Shown one piece after another: positions 51,651 to 60,710 of a stretch of DNA of 64,000 nt. The notes beneath the pieces were generated by a model. The model worked only from the letters and a program-made list of their open reading frames with translations, was not told the origin of the DNA and ran no database searches. The position numbers and the translations under genes are program-made. Every line of letters starts with the position of its first letter. Position 1 is the stretch's first letter. Source of the stretch: SZUA-430 sp965227535 (GTDB taxonomy: Bacteria > Pseudomonadota > Alphaproteobacteria > Micropepsales > Micropepsaceae); assembly GCA_965227535.1 (NCBI GenBank), contig OZ245761.1, positions 124,001 to 188,000 on the forward strand, read 5' to 3'.

Positions 51651-51725
51651 GGGCCCATAGCTCAGCGGTAGAGCATCTGACTTTTAATCAGAGGGTCGAT
51701 GGTTCGATCCCATCTGGGCTCACCA
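51651..51725 (+). tRNA. tRNA-Lys (UUU)
   Basis: A 75-nt cloverleaf with all four arms and an encoded CCA. Acceptor GGGCCCA pairs with TGGGCTC, with one G-T pair; the D-arm is GCTC-loop-GAGC; the anticodon loop CTTTTAA carries anticodon TTT; the T-loop is TTCGATC between GATGG and CCATC. Single copy, no other tRNA near. Confidence 0.97.
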
Positions 51726-51750
51726 AATTATGCCGGCGGAATACGCGCTG

Positions 51751-51783
51751 AAGGCCACGCTGGAGAAAAACCAGTGTGGCCTT
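51751..51783 (+). terminator. Hairpin after tRNA-Lys
   Basis: A 13-bp stem AAGGCCACGCTGG / CCAGTGTGGCCTT with one G-T pair and an AGAAAAA loop, 25 bases after the tRNA. No T-run follows, so it may be a terminator or a processing structure. Confidence 0.5.
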
Positions 51784-51831
51784 CGCCGTTTCGAGTGAGC
51801 GTGATTTAGGCGGCGACGCGGCAGGTACGCC

Positions 51832-52134
51832 TTAAGTCTGCGGCGCCTCTACCTTGGCGACGCGCTTGGCTTTCTTCGGCGTGGCCTTCGCCAGGGCCGC
51901 AGCCTCGTCTCGCTCAAGGCGCAATGCGCGCAGACGCTCGGTGTTCGCGATCAGCGCGAGCCTGTTCGCTTCGTACTCGACCATCGCGGCCTGGCGATCG
52001 ACGGCGAGCGCTGCGCGCTGTTCGAGTTTAGCGGCAGCCGCCTCTCGCGCCGCCACCGGATCGATGGGAGCAACTTCACGTTCGGGCGCTGGGCGATCTG
52101 CGCGCCAGCGGGTGGTTCCGATGAGGTCCGCCAT
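51832..52134 (-). CDS. Small coiled-coil protein
   Basis: 100 residues, mostly helical and charged, with Ala-rich heptads (AAREAAAAKLEQRAALAVDRQAAM) and a Lys/Ala-rich C-terminus (KATPKKAKRVAKVEA). Its ATG directly follows the stop of the preceding small membrane gene, so the two are translationally coupled. Function unknown. Confidence 0.6.
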   Translation of the reverse strand: MADLIGTTRWRADRPAPEREVAPIDPVAAREAAAAKLEQRAALAVDRQAAMVEYEANRLALIANTERLRALRLERDEAAALAKATPKKAKRVAKVEAPQT

Positions 52135-52281
52135 CTAGGAGAAATAGACCAGGTAGACGGCGCGCGCGGCGATCATGAGCGTCAGCAAGATCGGAACCAG
52201 AATCGGCGGAACGAGCGACGTGCCCGGCGTCGCCGCCGTTGCATTGCCGCGAACCGTTTGAGCTTCGGGAGGATTGGTCAT
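52135..52281 (-). CDS. Small single-helix membrane protein
   Basis: 48 residues (MTNPPEAQTVRG then a hydrophilic stretch) with one membrane helix, VPPILVPILLTLMIAARAVYLVYF, at the C-terminus. First in a pair with the coiled-coil gene. Chosen start is the ATG at 52281; the frame extends further upstream but without a convincing ribosome site. Function unknown. Confidence 0.5.
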   Translation of the reverse strand: MTNPPEAQTVRGNATAATPGTSLVPPILVPILLTLMIAARAVYLVYFS

Positions 52282-52401
52282 TGTACGTATATGGGTGCGC
52301 AAGAGCCGAATGACGAACGAATTCGCCTGCGACACGCGAAAGGCCTGCAAATCCGCCAGCCTTAAGCACGACCGCCTGGCGAATATCGTGCGTTTATCAT
52401 G

Positions 52402-53001
52402 TCACCGCGGACCCAGGTTCGCCGCCCGCCACGCGTGCCACGCGTCGCGCGTGATGCTGTAGAGGCAGAGATCCAGCATCGATCCGTCGGCGTGCGACTT
52501 GACGTGCCCTTTCAACGTCTTGTCCAGCGTCCACCCCGTCTTGTGCAGGTAATTGCGGATCGCGGTATTCGAGGCAAGCGCCGTCGCTATCATCCGGTCC
52601 AACCCTCGCTCATCGAAGAAGTAGTCGCGGAACGGCGGCGTCAGATCCAGCATGAACCCCTTATGCCGCCGGTCGGCCTCGCCGACGACGGTGTTGGCGA
52701 GATACGTCCGCTGCGTCCAGTCGATCTGCACGGTGATGATCCCGACCATCACATCGTCGGCCTTGTCGAAGATGCCGAGCAGAATTTTCGTGTCGTTATC
52801 GTATTTGCGGATGTAGGCGATGACGGTCGCCTTGGTGTTCTTGCGCGGCGCAAGGTTCAGCGACTCCTGCACCTCACGCTGATCGAACCACGACGCCCAC
52901 CGCGCCGACGCATCGGCCTCGGTCAGCGTGCGCATGTAGCACTTCGGCGCGTCGATGAAGATCGGCTTGGCCGTGGTCGAGATTTTGTGCGCAAGACTCA
53001 T
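52402..53001 (-). CDS. GNAT-like N-acetyltransferase
   Basis: 199 residues. ADASARWASWFDQREVQESLNL, DDVMVGIITVQIDW, ANTVVGEADRRHKGFMLDL and ERGLDRMIATALASNTAIRNYLHKTGW fit the RimJ/L-type acetyltransferase fold, although the acetyl-CoA loop is weak. ATG 53001 follows GGCGAGGAGGCGAATC. The frame is open well upstream into the ABC gene on the other strand; that extension is not coding. Confidence 0.75.
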   Translation of the reverse strand: MSLAHKISTTAKPIFIDAPKCYMRTLTEADASARWASWFDQREVQESLNLAPRKNTKATVIAYIRKYDNDTKILLGIFDKADDVMVGIITVQIDWTQRTYLANTVVGEADRRHKGFMLDLTPPFRDYFFDERGLDRMIATALASNTAIRNYLHKTGWTLDKTLKGHVKSHADGSMLDLCLYSITRDAWHAWRAANLGPR

Positions 53002-53082
53002 GTGATTCGCCTCCTCGCCGATGATATGCCGAAACCGCCGGAGCCGCTGGCCCGCGCGCATCGCGCATGTTAGGACTGAGCC

Positions 53083-54996
53083 ATGCCGCGGCAGTACAGC
53101 AGCGGCGGCCGGGTTCCCAAAGACACACCCGGACCGCCCCCCGGAGGCCCCCTCCCACCGAACGCCAGATCGCTGAAAGAGCGCGTCAGCGCGCTGAAAA
53201 ACTTGCCCGCGTTCATCGCCATGATCTGGCGCACCAGCCCGTTCCTCACGACATCGTCGCTCGCCTTGCGCCTGGTGAGAGCGTTGGTGCCGATCGTGAC
53301 GCTCTACATCGGCAAGCTCATCATCGACGAGGTCGTTCTCCTCGTCCAAAGACCGGACCGTCCGGCGACGCTGCAAGACTGGTGGTCGAGCGGACTCGCC
53401 AATTGGCTGATGATCCTCCTGATCGCCGAGTTCACGCTCGCCGTGCTGGCCGACGTCCTGGGCCGCATCGTGTCCCTCATCGACAGCCTGCTCGGCGAAC
53501 GCGTCTCGAACGACAGCAGCGTGCGCCTGATGGAACATGCCGCAACGCTCGACCTCGAAGATTTCGAAGACGCCGAATTCCAAGACAAACTCGAACGCGC
53601 GCGCCGCCAGACCAGCGGCCGCATGGCGCTGATGGGCCAACTCTTCGGCCAAGCGCAAGACATCGTCACGGTAGTGACCTTCGCGGCGGGCCTCGTCGTT
53701 TATGCGCCGTGGCTGATCGTGCTGTTGATCGTCGCACTGGTGCCCGCGTTCCTCGGCGAAGCGCATTTCAACGCGCAAAGCTACACGCTCGCCTACTTCC
53801 GCACACCGGAGCGCCGCGAGCTCGACTACCTGCGCCAAACCGCGGCCAGCGTCGAAACGGCCAAGGAAGTGAAGATCTTCGGCCTCAACCGCTTCCTCAT
53901 CGACCGCTACCAAAAGCTCGCCAAGGATCTCTACGCCGCCAACCGCAAACTCGCGATCCGCCGCGCGTCATGGGGCGGCGTATTCACCGCGCTAGGAACA
54001 GGAGGCTACTACCTCGCCTACGCCTACATCGCCTGGCGCACGGTGGCCGGCGAGTTCACCATCGGCGACCTCACGTTCCTTGCGGGCTCGTTCCGCCGCC
54101 TGCGCAATCTGCTTGAAGGTCTGCTCACGGGCTTCTCGTCGACGGCAGGGCAGGCGCTCTATCTCGACGACCTCTTCTCGTTCTTCGACGTTCAGCCCGA
54201 AATCCATTCGCCTGAAAACCCGCTCCCGTTCCCGCAGCCGATCCGCCAGGGCTTCACGTTCGAGAACGTCGGCTTCCGCTATCCCGGCGCCGAACGTTGG
54301 GCCGTTCGCAACATGAGCTTCACGCTGCACGCCGGCGAGGTGCTCGCCCTCGTGGGCGAAAACGGCGCCGGCAAGACGACCTTGGTGAAACTCCTCGCGC
54401 GGCTTTACGACCCCGACGAAGGCCGCATTCTGTTGGACGGCCGCGACCTGCGCCAGTACGACCTCGAACAGCTGCGCGGCAATATCGGCGTGATCTTCCA
54501 GGATTTCGTGCGCTTCAACTTCACCGCCGCCGACAACATCGCCGTCGGCCGCATTGACGCCCGCGACGACAAGGTCCGCATCGAAGAAGCCGCCGAGCGC
54601 AGCCGCGCCAGCGACGTCATCGCCAAACTCCCCGGCGGCTACGATCAGATGATCGGCAAACGCTTCCGCAACGGCGTCGAACTCTCGGGCGGCGAATGGC
54701 AGAAGGTGGCCATCGCCCGCGCCTACATGCGTGACGCGCAGGTCCTGATCCTGGATGAACCCACGGCCGCCCTCGACGCACGCGCCGAATTCGAAGTCTT
54801 CCAGCGCTTCAAAGAAGTGAGCGAAGGCCGCACGGCCGTCCTCATCTCGCACCGCTTCTCAAGCGTACGCATGGCCGACCGCATCCTCGTCCTCGCCGAT
54901 GGCCACGTCGAAGCCCAAGGCACGCACGACGAACTGATCGAACAGTCCGGCCGCTACGCCGAACTCTTCGAACTGCAGGCCGCCAGCTACCGCTAG
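53083..54996 (+). CDS. ABC transporter, fused permease-ATPase
   Basis: 637 residues, six-helix exporter domain (about 60-345) then ATPase. Walker A GENGAGKTT (about 425), signature LSGGEWQKVAIARAYM (about 533), Walker B VLILDEPTAALD (about 555) and the H-loop SHRFSSVRMADRI are intact. The residue after the signature is GEWQ, as in several lipid/multidrug half-exporters. It probably works as a homodimer. Substrate unknown; convergent with the glucan synthase gene (4-base overlap), so a glucan or lipid exporter is possible but unproven. Confidence 0.9.
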   Translation: MPRQYSSGGRVPKDTPGPPPGGPLPPNARSLKERVSALKNLPAFIAMIWRTSPFLTTSSLALRLVRALVPIVTLYIGKLIIDEVVLLVQRPDRPATLQDWWSSGLANWLMILLIAEFTLAVLADVLGRIVSLIDSLLGERVSNDSSVRLMEHAATLDLEDFEDAEFQDKLERARRQTSGRMALMGQLFGQAQDIVTVVTFAAGLVVYAPWLIVLLIVALVPAFLGEAHFNAQSYTLAYFRTPERRELDYLRQTAASVETAKEVKIFGLNRFLIDRYQKLAKDLYAANRKLAIRRASWGGVFTALGTGGYYLAYAYIAWRTVAGEFTIGDLTFLAGSFRRLRNLLEGLLTGFSSTAGQALYLDDLFSFFDVQPEIHSPENPLPFPQPIRQGFTFENVGFRYPGAERWAVRNMSFTLHAGEVLALVGENGAGKTTLVKLLARLYDPDEGRILLDGRDLRQYDLEQLRGNIGVIFQDFVRFNFTAADNIAVGRIDARDDKVRIEEAAERSRASDVIAKLPGGYDQMIGKRFRNGVELSGGEWQKVAIARAYMRDAQVLILDEPTAALDARAEFEVFQRFKEVSEGRTAVLISHRFSSVRMADRILVLADGHVEAQGTHDELIEQSGRYAELFELQAASYR

Positions 54997-57605
54997 GCGG
55001 CCTTGCGCAGCGGCTCCACGTCGGGCTCTGGCTTCGCTGCGATCTTGGGCGCCGGCGTCGTGTGCGGAAGCACGCTGATGATCGCCATGACAAGCGTCGC
55101 CGTGTAGGGCAGCGCCTGAATGCCGAGCATCGCGATCCACACAAGACCCGCCTGATCGTCCCATCCGCCGCGCACCTGCCAGGTGCCGATGATGGCCACG
55201 ATCAACGCCGAGAGAAGCACGATCTCTTCCCACGCTACCGCGATCACGCCGCGCACAAGAGCCGTAGACTCAAGCTTCGGCGTGCGCATGAACGGCTTGC
55301 CCGATGTCAGCAGGCCCGAGATCACCGCGCGCGCCACGGTATGCGACAGCGCAAGCCCCGCAACCGAAGCCGCGATCGCGCCGCTGAAGCCCGTCTTCAC
55401 ACGATGCGGATAAAGCGACAGCGTCTTCGCGACCTTCACGACGAACAGCGAAATCGCAACCATGGTCAGCGCCGGCAGCGGCACCTCGTAGCGGAACGGA
55501 TCGATGATCATCAACATCGACCACACCACGCCGCCGATCGTGAAGAAGAACGACAGCGCGTCCGCGACCCACGGCAGCCAGCCCGACACGAAGTGATACT
55601 TCTGCGCACGCGAGAGCTGCGTGGTGTTGCCCATGAGCGCGCCCATGTGCCGCTTCAAGATCTGCATCGCGCCGTAGACCCAGCGATGACGCTGCACTTT
55701 GTAGGCGCCCAGCGTATCGGGCATCACGCCGCGGCCGAGGCTGCGGTCGATGTAAACCGAGTGCCACCCGGCCTCGAACAGCCTGAGACCCAACTCGGTG
55801 TCTTCCGTGATGCACCACTGCGCCCAGCCGCCGACGTCGCTCAGCGCCTGCTTGCGCATCATCGTCATCGTGCCGTGCTGAATGATCGCGTTGTCTTCGT
55901 GACGTTCCACCATGCCGATGCGGAAGAAGCCCGAATACTCCTCATACGTCATCCGCTTGAACAGGCTCTCGTTCGCGTCGCGGTAATCTTGCGGCGCCTG
56001 CACAAGGCCCACCTTGCGGTCGTCGAAATAGCATGTCGCGTCGGTCAGCCAGTTCGGATCGACCTGATAGTCGCTGTCGATGACGGCGACGATCTCCGCC
56101 CGCTCGTCGGTTAACTCCAGCGCGATGTTCAGCGCACCGGCCTTAAACCCTTTGACGTTGTCGTAATGGAAGAAGCGGAAACGCGGTCCCAATGTTTTGC
56201 AATGCGCCTCGACCGGACGCCACACCGCCTCGTCCTTCGTGTTGTTGTCCAACACGATCACTTCGAAATCCGGATAGTCGAGCCGCGCCAGGGCATCCAG
56301 CGTCTCGCACATCATGTCCGCGGGCTCGTTGTAGCAAGGCACGTGGATCGAAACGAACGGCTTCGCCCCGTTGTTGGTGACGACCAGCGGCCGCCGCCGC
56401 GAACGCCACAACGCGTGCGCCATCTCGACGCCTTCGGTCACCATCACCGCGCCCGCAAGCGAGCCGATCAAGACGATGGCGCCGAACGCCAGCAGCTGCC
56501 CGATCGTCGCGTACTGCAACGCCGCGCCCCAGAAGATGGAGATCACGCCGGAGGCGATCACCGCGATGCTGGACGCCAGGAACAACACGCCCGCAAAGCG
56601 CAGATGCGGCGTCTGGCTCAACAACGCGCCGCCGAACAACACCGATAGCATGATCGCAGCAAGCGCGATCCACGGCCATTCGGGCAGCGACGACAGCGTG
56701 CCCTTGAAGTCGAACTTCGGATTGCCCTCGGCGTCATACACGCCCCAGAACGCACCGACGGGTCCTTCCAACCGCACCTTCCAAGGTTGGTCGTAGGCTT
56801 CGATAATGTTGTAGTCCCACTTGTTCTCCTTGGCCATCGCGAAGAAGCCGCGCAAGAACGCCGCCGCATGCGGTCCATCAGCGATCGCCTCTTTGAAGCG
56901 CCGGCCTTCAGACGGCCAACCGACTTCCGAAATGACCACGCGCTTCGTCGGATAAGCCTTCTTCAGCTCGCCCATATACGTCTTAACTTGCAGAAGCGCT
57001 TCACCCGCGGGAACGCCTTCCCAGAACGGCAAGAAGTGCGCGCCGATGAAGTCGGCCGACTTCGCCAAGATCGGATGCTCAACCCAGCCCAGCCAAGACT
57101 CCGCCGTGGACACTTCGATCGCCTTCGGCACAGCCTCGCGCACGCGACGCATGTAGAGCTCGACCTGCGGCGCCGAGAGATCGCCGCGCAGCACAGCTTC
57201 GTTGCCGACCAGCACGGCGTCGATGATGTTCGGATTCTTCGCCACGACCTTCAGCGCCAGCGCGATCTCGTCCTCGTTCGCCATCAGATTCGGGCCAAGC
57301 CAGATCGTGATGGTCACGGCTTTGAGCCCGACCTCTGCAGCGACCGACGGCACCTGATCGAGACCTTGCGAGACGGAATAGGTGCGCACGCGCGTCGTGA
57401 TGCGCGACAACTCTGTCAGGTCCCGCTTGATATGCTCGCGGTCGACCTTGTCGCCGGGTACCCAGTTGTAGAGGCGGCTGGGATTGTAGGAGAGCCCGCG
57501 CGCCTTGCCCGTCCAGTCCGGGGCTGAGATCGGCCAATCGAGTGAGAACCAGGTCGCCAGCGTGGCGAGAGACACAAGGGCAAGCGCAGCAAAAACTCGA
57601 CGCAT
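54993..57605 (-). CDS. GH17-like + GT2 glucan synthase (NdvB/NdvC-like)
   Basis: 870 residues from ATG 57605 (the frame opens with a GTG at 57647). An N-terminal helix (about 3-19) is followed by a GH17-type glycosyl hydrolase/transglycosylase domain (SRLYNWVPGD... VVISEVGWPSEGRRF, about 30-300), then membrane helices, and a processive GT2 synthase with VIDSDYQ, TEDTELGLRL and QRHRW (about 505, 600 and 638 in this numbering). More helices follow. This architecture makes beta-1,3 or cyclic beta-glucan in the inner membrane in rhizobia and relatives. Linkage cannot be read from sequence. Confidence 0.87.
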   Translation of the reverse strand: MRRVFAALALVSLATLATWFSLDWPISAPDWTGKARGLSYNPSRLYNWVPGDKVDREHIKRDLTELSRITTRVRTYSVSQGLDQVPSVAAEVGLKAVTITIWLGPNLMANEDEIALALKVVAKNPNIIDAVLVGNEAVLRGDLSAPQVELYMRRVREAVPKAIEVSTAESWLGWVEHPILAKSADFIGAHFLPFWEGVPAGEALLQVKTYMGELKKAYPTKRVVISEVGWPSEGRRFKEAIADGPHAAAFLRGFFAMAKENKWDYNIIEAYDQPWKVRLEGPVGAFWGVYDAEGNPKFDFKGTLSSLPEWPWIALAAIMLSVLFGGALLSQTPHLRFAGVLFLASSIAVIASGVISIFWGAALQYATIGQLLAFGAIVLIGSLAGAVMVTEGVEMAHALWRSRRRPLVVTNNGAKPFVSIHVPCYNEPADMMCETLDALARLDYPDFEVIVLDNNTKDEAVWRPVEAHCKTLGPRFRFFHYDNVKGFKAGALNIALELTDERAEIVAVIDSDYQVDPNWLTDATCYFDDRKVGLVQAPQDYRDANESLFKRMTYEEYSGFFRIGMVERHEDNAIIQHGTMTMMRKQALSDVGGWAQWCITEDTELGLRLFEAGWHSVYIDRSLGRGVMPDTLGAYKVQRHRWVYGAMQILKRHMGALMGNTTQLSRAQKYHFVSGWLPWVADALSFFFTIGGVVWSMLMIIDPFRYEVPLPALTMVAISLFVVKVAKTLSLYPHRVKTGFSGAIAASVAGLALSHTVARAVISGLLTSGKPFMRTPKLESTALVRGVIAVAWEEIVLLSALIVAIIGTWQVRGGWDDQAGLVWIAMLGIQALPYTATLVMAIISVLPHTTPAPKIAAKPEPDVEPLRKAA

Positions 57606-58007
57606 CGAATAATCCGACCCATAACTGGCCGCGGACGTGCCTATCACGTCGCCAGGCCCATACCGTAGGCACTGCTACAATTGTTGCGCCGCAACATAGC
57701 GCCGATTGTGAGGAAATCGTGGCGGCCAGATGCCACAACGTGCCAGGAACCCCATTCGGCCGCGCGACAGGCCGTCGCAGCAAAAGATTTGTGCAATCAA
57801 TCGCTTAATGGCCGAGCGAACGCGCGTTTTCGGATCGCCAACTTCGCCAGGTCTGCCCGCTGGCGGCGAGCGACCGGCCAACGTGATAGCCGACGCCGCG
57901 GCCGATGATTCCGTCGCGCCGTCGAAGGTTTTATCTCCCGCGAGCCTGGCGGCCCGCCTACAGTCCGCGCCTTCAGATCGGCACCCTGCCGACGTCTGAG
58001 GAGGGGC
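57606..58007. other. 402-base intergenic region with 15-bp palindrome
   Basis: No gene seen. TGTTGCG-C-CGCAACA at 57682-57696 is a perfect palindrome about 77 bases upstream of the glucan synthase ATG, a possible operator. The rest has no repeat or RNA structure I can support. Confidence 0.4.
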
Positions 58008-58745
58008 GTGGTGTCCAACAGCGACGAATTGGCGGCCGACGAGGCCTACGCCTTCCTCAATGTCGTAGCGCCCAAGCTGGAGCAGCTCAGGCGCCGCCTC
58101 GTGCTGGCCAACAACCACCTCAAATCCGGCGATCCGGAGCAGGCCAGATTGAACGCGATCCTTGAATCGCAGACGGCAATCCGCGAATTCTTGGTCAGCA
58201 TCCCCCATCTCAGCGGCCTGGTGGAGCCCATCGACGTCCTGCTCGACGCCGTGCGCGAAGACCCCGCGCCGGAGCCAAACGCGGCCATCGAGGACACACC
58301 CGAGCCCGAGCCCGAAGTCGAACCCGATCCGCCTACGCCACCGCCACAGCCGGCCATGACACCCGCGGCCGCGTCGCCGGGCCGGCAAGATCCGGCCCCC
58401 TCCGACGCATGGCTGCAAATCGGGACGGCGCTCATCGTCGACCGGCTTACCAACGCGGGCATGCCCGCAAACAGCGCCGAGTCACACGTCTACGACCTCT
58501 ATGCGTCGCTCAAACTCAGCCAAGCGAACGGAAGCCCCATCTCCGTCGAGACGATCCGCGACTGGCGCAGCGGCTTCGTCAGCGCCCGCAAAGGCGGCGG
58601 CTGGCGCGGCAACACCATCAGACGCAAGGTCGCCACCCGCACGGGCATCAACCCCGTCGTCGACGCCCAACAACGGGTCGCCGAAATGGCCGCCATCTTC
58701 AAAAAAATGCTCCAACTCGGCGCAGGCCAGCCCAAAGCGCGTTAG
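58008..58745 (+). CDS. Hypothetical protein with acidic Pro-rich linker
   Basis: 245 residues. An N-terminal helical part (about 1-85), an acidic Glu/Pro linker (PEPEPEVEPDPPTPPPQP, about 103-120) and a C-terminal part with SVETIRDWRSGFVSARKGGGWRGNTIRRK, basic and perhaps nucleic-acid-binding. Start is a GTG at 58008 or the next codon. No family recognised. Base composition matches the core. Confidence 0.6.
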   Translation: MVSNSDELAADEAYAFLNVVAPKLEQLRRRLVLANNHLKSGDPEQARLNAILESQTAIREFLVSIPHLSGLVEPIDVLLDAVREDPAPEPNAAIEDTPEPEPEVEPDPPTPPPQPAMTPAAASPGRQDPAPSDAWLQIGTALIVDRLTNAGMPANSAESHVYDLYASLKLSQANGSPISVETIRDWRSGFVSARKGGGWRGNTIRRKVATRTGINPVVDAQQRVAEMAAIFKKMLQLGAGQPKAR

Positions 58746-58888
58746 TCCGCGGACTCTTGTGTGCGAACGCACAACTGACTGTGCTTTTGGCGCACGGCAT
58801 CGCCTATTGCATGATCAGTGGTTGTCCAAAGCTCTATTTTCGGGCGGGAACTTTGTGCAACTGTGCCTCCTCTTTCAGAGGAAAAATC

Positions 58889-59371
58889 ATGACATCGAGA
58901 TTTATTGCGCTCTCGCTTGTCGCGCTCGCGGCATTCCAACTGTCTGCGTGCGCCTCAATCGTCAAAGGCTCATCCGCCAGCGTCGCAGTGACCACGCCGC
59001 CCGTTCAAGGCGCGACCTGCGCGCTGAGTTCGCCCGAGGGCACGTGGCAACTCACGTCGCCCGCATCGATCACCATTCCGCGCAGCAAGCACGACGTCCA
59101 AGTGCGCTGCACGAAGGAAGGCTACCAAGAGGCGGCGGCTGTAATCCCGTCGTCGTTCGAAGGCTGGACTTTGGGTAACCTCATCCTAGGCGGCGTTGTC
59201 GGCGTCGTCGTTGACGCGTCCACGGGCGCGATGAACGACTATCCAAACGCGTTCCAGGTTCCCATGACCAAGCTTGATGTGGCCGATACCGCGCCGCCTG
59301 CGATGGCGCCGGCCGCGATGGCACCGGTCGCCGATCCGGAGAAGCCGAAGAAGAAAGAAAAGGGCAACTAG
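58889..59371 (+). CDS. Lipoprotein
   Basis: 160 residues with lipoprotein signal MTSRFIALSLVALAAFQLSAC (lipobox LSAC). The mature part has TTPPVQGATCALSSPEGTWQLTSPASITIPRSKHDVQVRCTKEGY, a beta-sandwich-like domain typical of small outer-membrane lipoproteins, a glycine-rich GNLILGGVVGVVVDAS segment and a Lys-rich tail. Function unknown. ATG 58889 follows AGAGGAAAAATC. Confidence 0.75.
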   Translation: MTSRFIALSLVALAAFQLSACASIVKGSSASVAVTTPPVQGATCALSSPEGTWQLTSPASITIPRSKHDVQVRCTKEGYQEAAAVIPSSFEGWTLGNLILGGVVGVVVDASTGAMNDYPNAFQVPMTKLDVADTAPPAMAPAAMAPVADPEKPKKKEKGN

Positions 59372-59445
59372 GCCTCACAACGGTCAATGCGGCGCCTAAC
59401 AGCGCCGCATTTGCCCCCGGCCGCGCGTGAGCTTAAAACACGCGC

Positions 59446-60333
59446 ATGATCGAACTCGTCATAGACCAGCGCCGCCGCGATATCGGCGGCGGTTTTGCAG
59501 TTGGCCGCGTCTTACCGTTTGCGCAGCGGCGCATGGTGGGCCCGTTTGTGTTCTTCGACCACATGGGCCCGATGACAATCGCCGCCGGCGCACCGCGCTC
59601 GCTCGACGTGCGGCCGCATCCGCATATCGGCCTCTCGACCGTCACCTACCTCTACGATGGCGAGATCATGCACCGCGACAGCGTGGGGTCTGAGCAGGCG
59701 ATCCGTCCCGGCGAAGTGAATTGGATGACCGCCGGCCGCGGCGTCACGCATTCCGAACGCTTCGAGAAGGCGCGCGCCGAAGGCGACACGATGCACGGCA
59801 TTCAGGCCTGGGTCGCGCTGCCGAAAGAGCTGGAGGAAACGGACCCCGGCTTCTGGCACCACCCGCGCGCCGACCTGCCCGAGCATCAGGACAAGGGCCT
59901 CTGGTGGCGCTTGATCGTCGGCAGCGCCTATGGCGCGACGGCGAAGGCGAAAACGCACTCGCCCATCTTCTACCTGCACTGTGAGTTGGAGCCGGGCGCA
60001 AAACTGAAACTGCCCGACGAATACACCGAGCGGGCGATCTATGTCGTCACTGGCGCAATCGAGTCGGGCGGCACAACGTTGCACGACGGCCAAATGGCTG
60101 TCTTCGCCGCCAACGCTCCCGCCGAAGTCACGGCGACGGCGCGCACCAAGCTGATGGCCTTGGGCGGCGAGCCTGTCGGCCCGCGCTTCATCGAATGGAA
60201 TTTCGTCTCGTCGTCGAAAGAGCGTCTCGAACAGGCGAAAGCCGACTGGCGCGCCGGCCGCATGAAGTTGCCCGACCTCGACAATCAGGAATTCATTCCG
60301 CTGCCGCCGGACCCGCCGGCCGCAAAGAAATAG
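59446..60333 (+). CDS. Pirin-family protein
   Basis: 295 residues, bicupin. HPHIGLSTVTYLYDGEIMHRDSVGS (about 64-88) holds the metal-binding His pair and Glu; GRGVTHSERF follows with another His. The second cupin runs from about 160 to 275. Pirins are Fe(II) proteins, some with quercetinase activity. ATG 59446. Stands alone. Confidence 0.9.
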   Translation: MIELVIDQRRRDIGGGFAVGRVLPFAQRRMVGPFVFFDHMGPMTIAAGAPRSLDVRPHPHIGLSTVTYLYDGEIMHRDSVGSEQAIRPGEVNWMTAGRGVTHSERFEKARAEGDTMHGIQAWVALPKELEETDPGFWHHPRADLPEHQDKGLWWRLIVGSAYGATAKAKTHSPIFYLHCELEPGAKLKLPDEYTERAIYVVTGAIESGGTTLHDGQMAVFAANAPAEVTATARTKLMALGGEPVGPRFIEWNFVSSSKERLEQAKADWRAGRMKLPDLDNQEFIPLPPDPPAAKK

Positions 60334-60381
60334 AGCGCGCGAAAGGCGGACCCTCGCGCACACTCGGCGGTAGATGCTCGG

Positions 60382-60678
60382 TCAAGGCGGCGTCGTCGGC
60401 CGCATCTGCGCGGGGTCTGCCGCTTCGGACGCCTTTCGATCCATGCGCGCCTGCCGCGCTGCTGCGATGGCCGTTTTGCATCCGTCCGAGAGCTTGTCGC
60501 GGTTTGTTTTCAAACACTCTTTGATGCGTCCGCCGCCGGGCTCAATCCCCGCGCAGAGCCTCGCGATATCAGCTTTGCAGGCCTCGCGTAGGGCGCCGCC
60601 GCCAGGCGGCGGGTTGTCGGCGGCCAGAGCCGGAAGGGTGAGGATCGATATGGCTAACACGCTCGTGAGAAGCCGCAT
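60382..60678 (-). CDS. Small exported Cys-rich (GLG1-like) protein
   Basis: 98 residues with a signal peptide (MRLLTSVLAISILTLPALA). CKADIARLCAGIEPGGGRIKECLKTNRDKLSDGCKTAI is a single Cys-rich GLG1-type repeat with four Cys. The tail is basic. Common in alphaproteobacteria, function unknown. Followed by the dioxygenase gene 32 bases upstream on the same strand. Confidence 0.8.
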   Translation of the reverse strand: MRLLTSVLAISILTLPALAADNPPPGGGALREACKADIARLCAGIEPGGGRIKECLKTNRDKLSDGCKTAIAAARQARMDRKASEAADPAQMRPTTPP

Positions 60679-60710
60679 GTTCGCAATCTCCTTGTACTAT
60701 ATTTCAGGAA

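Noticed and set aside
52402..53913. Minus-strand frame of 503 codons containing the GNAT gene
   Set aside because: Only the last 200 codons are protein-like; the rest lies opposite the ABC exporter. The real start is ATG 53001.
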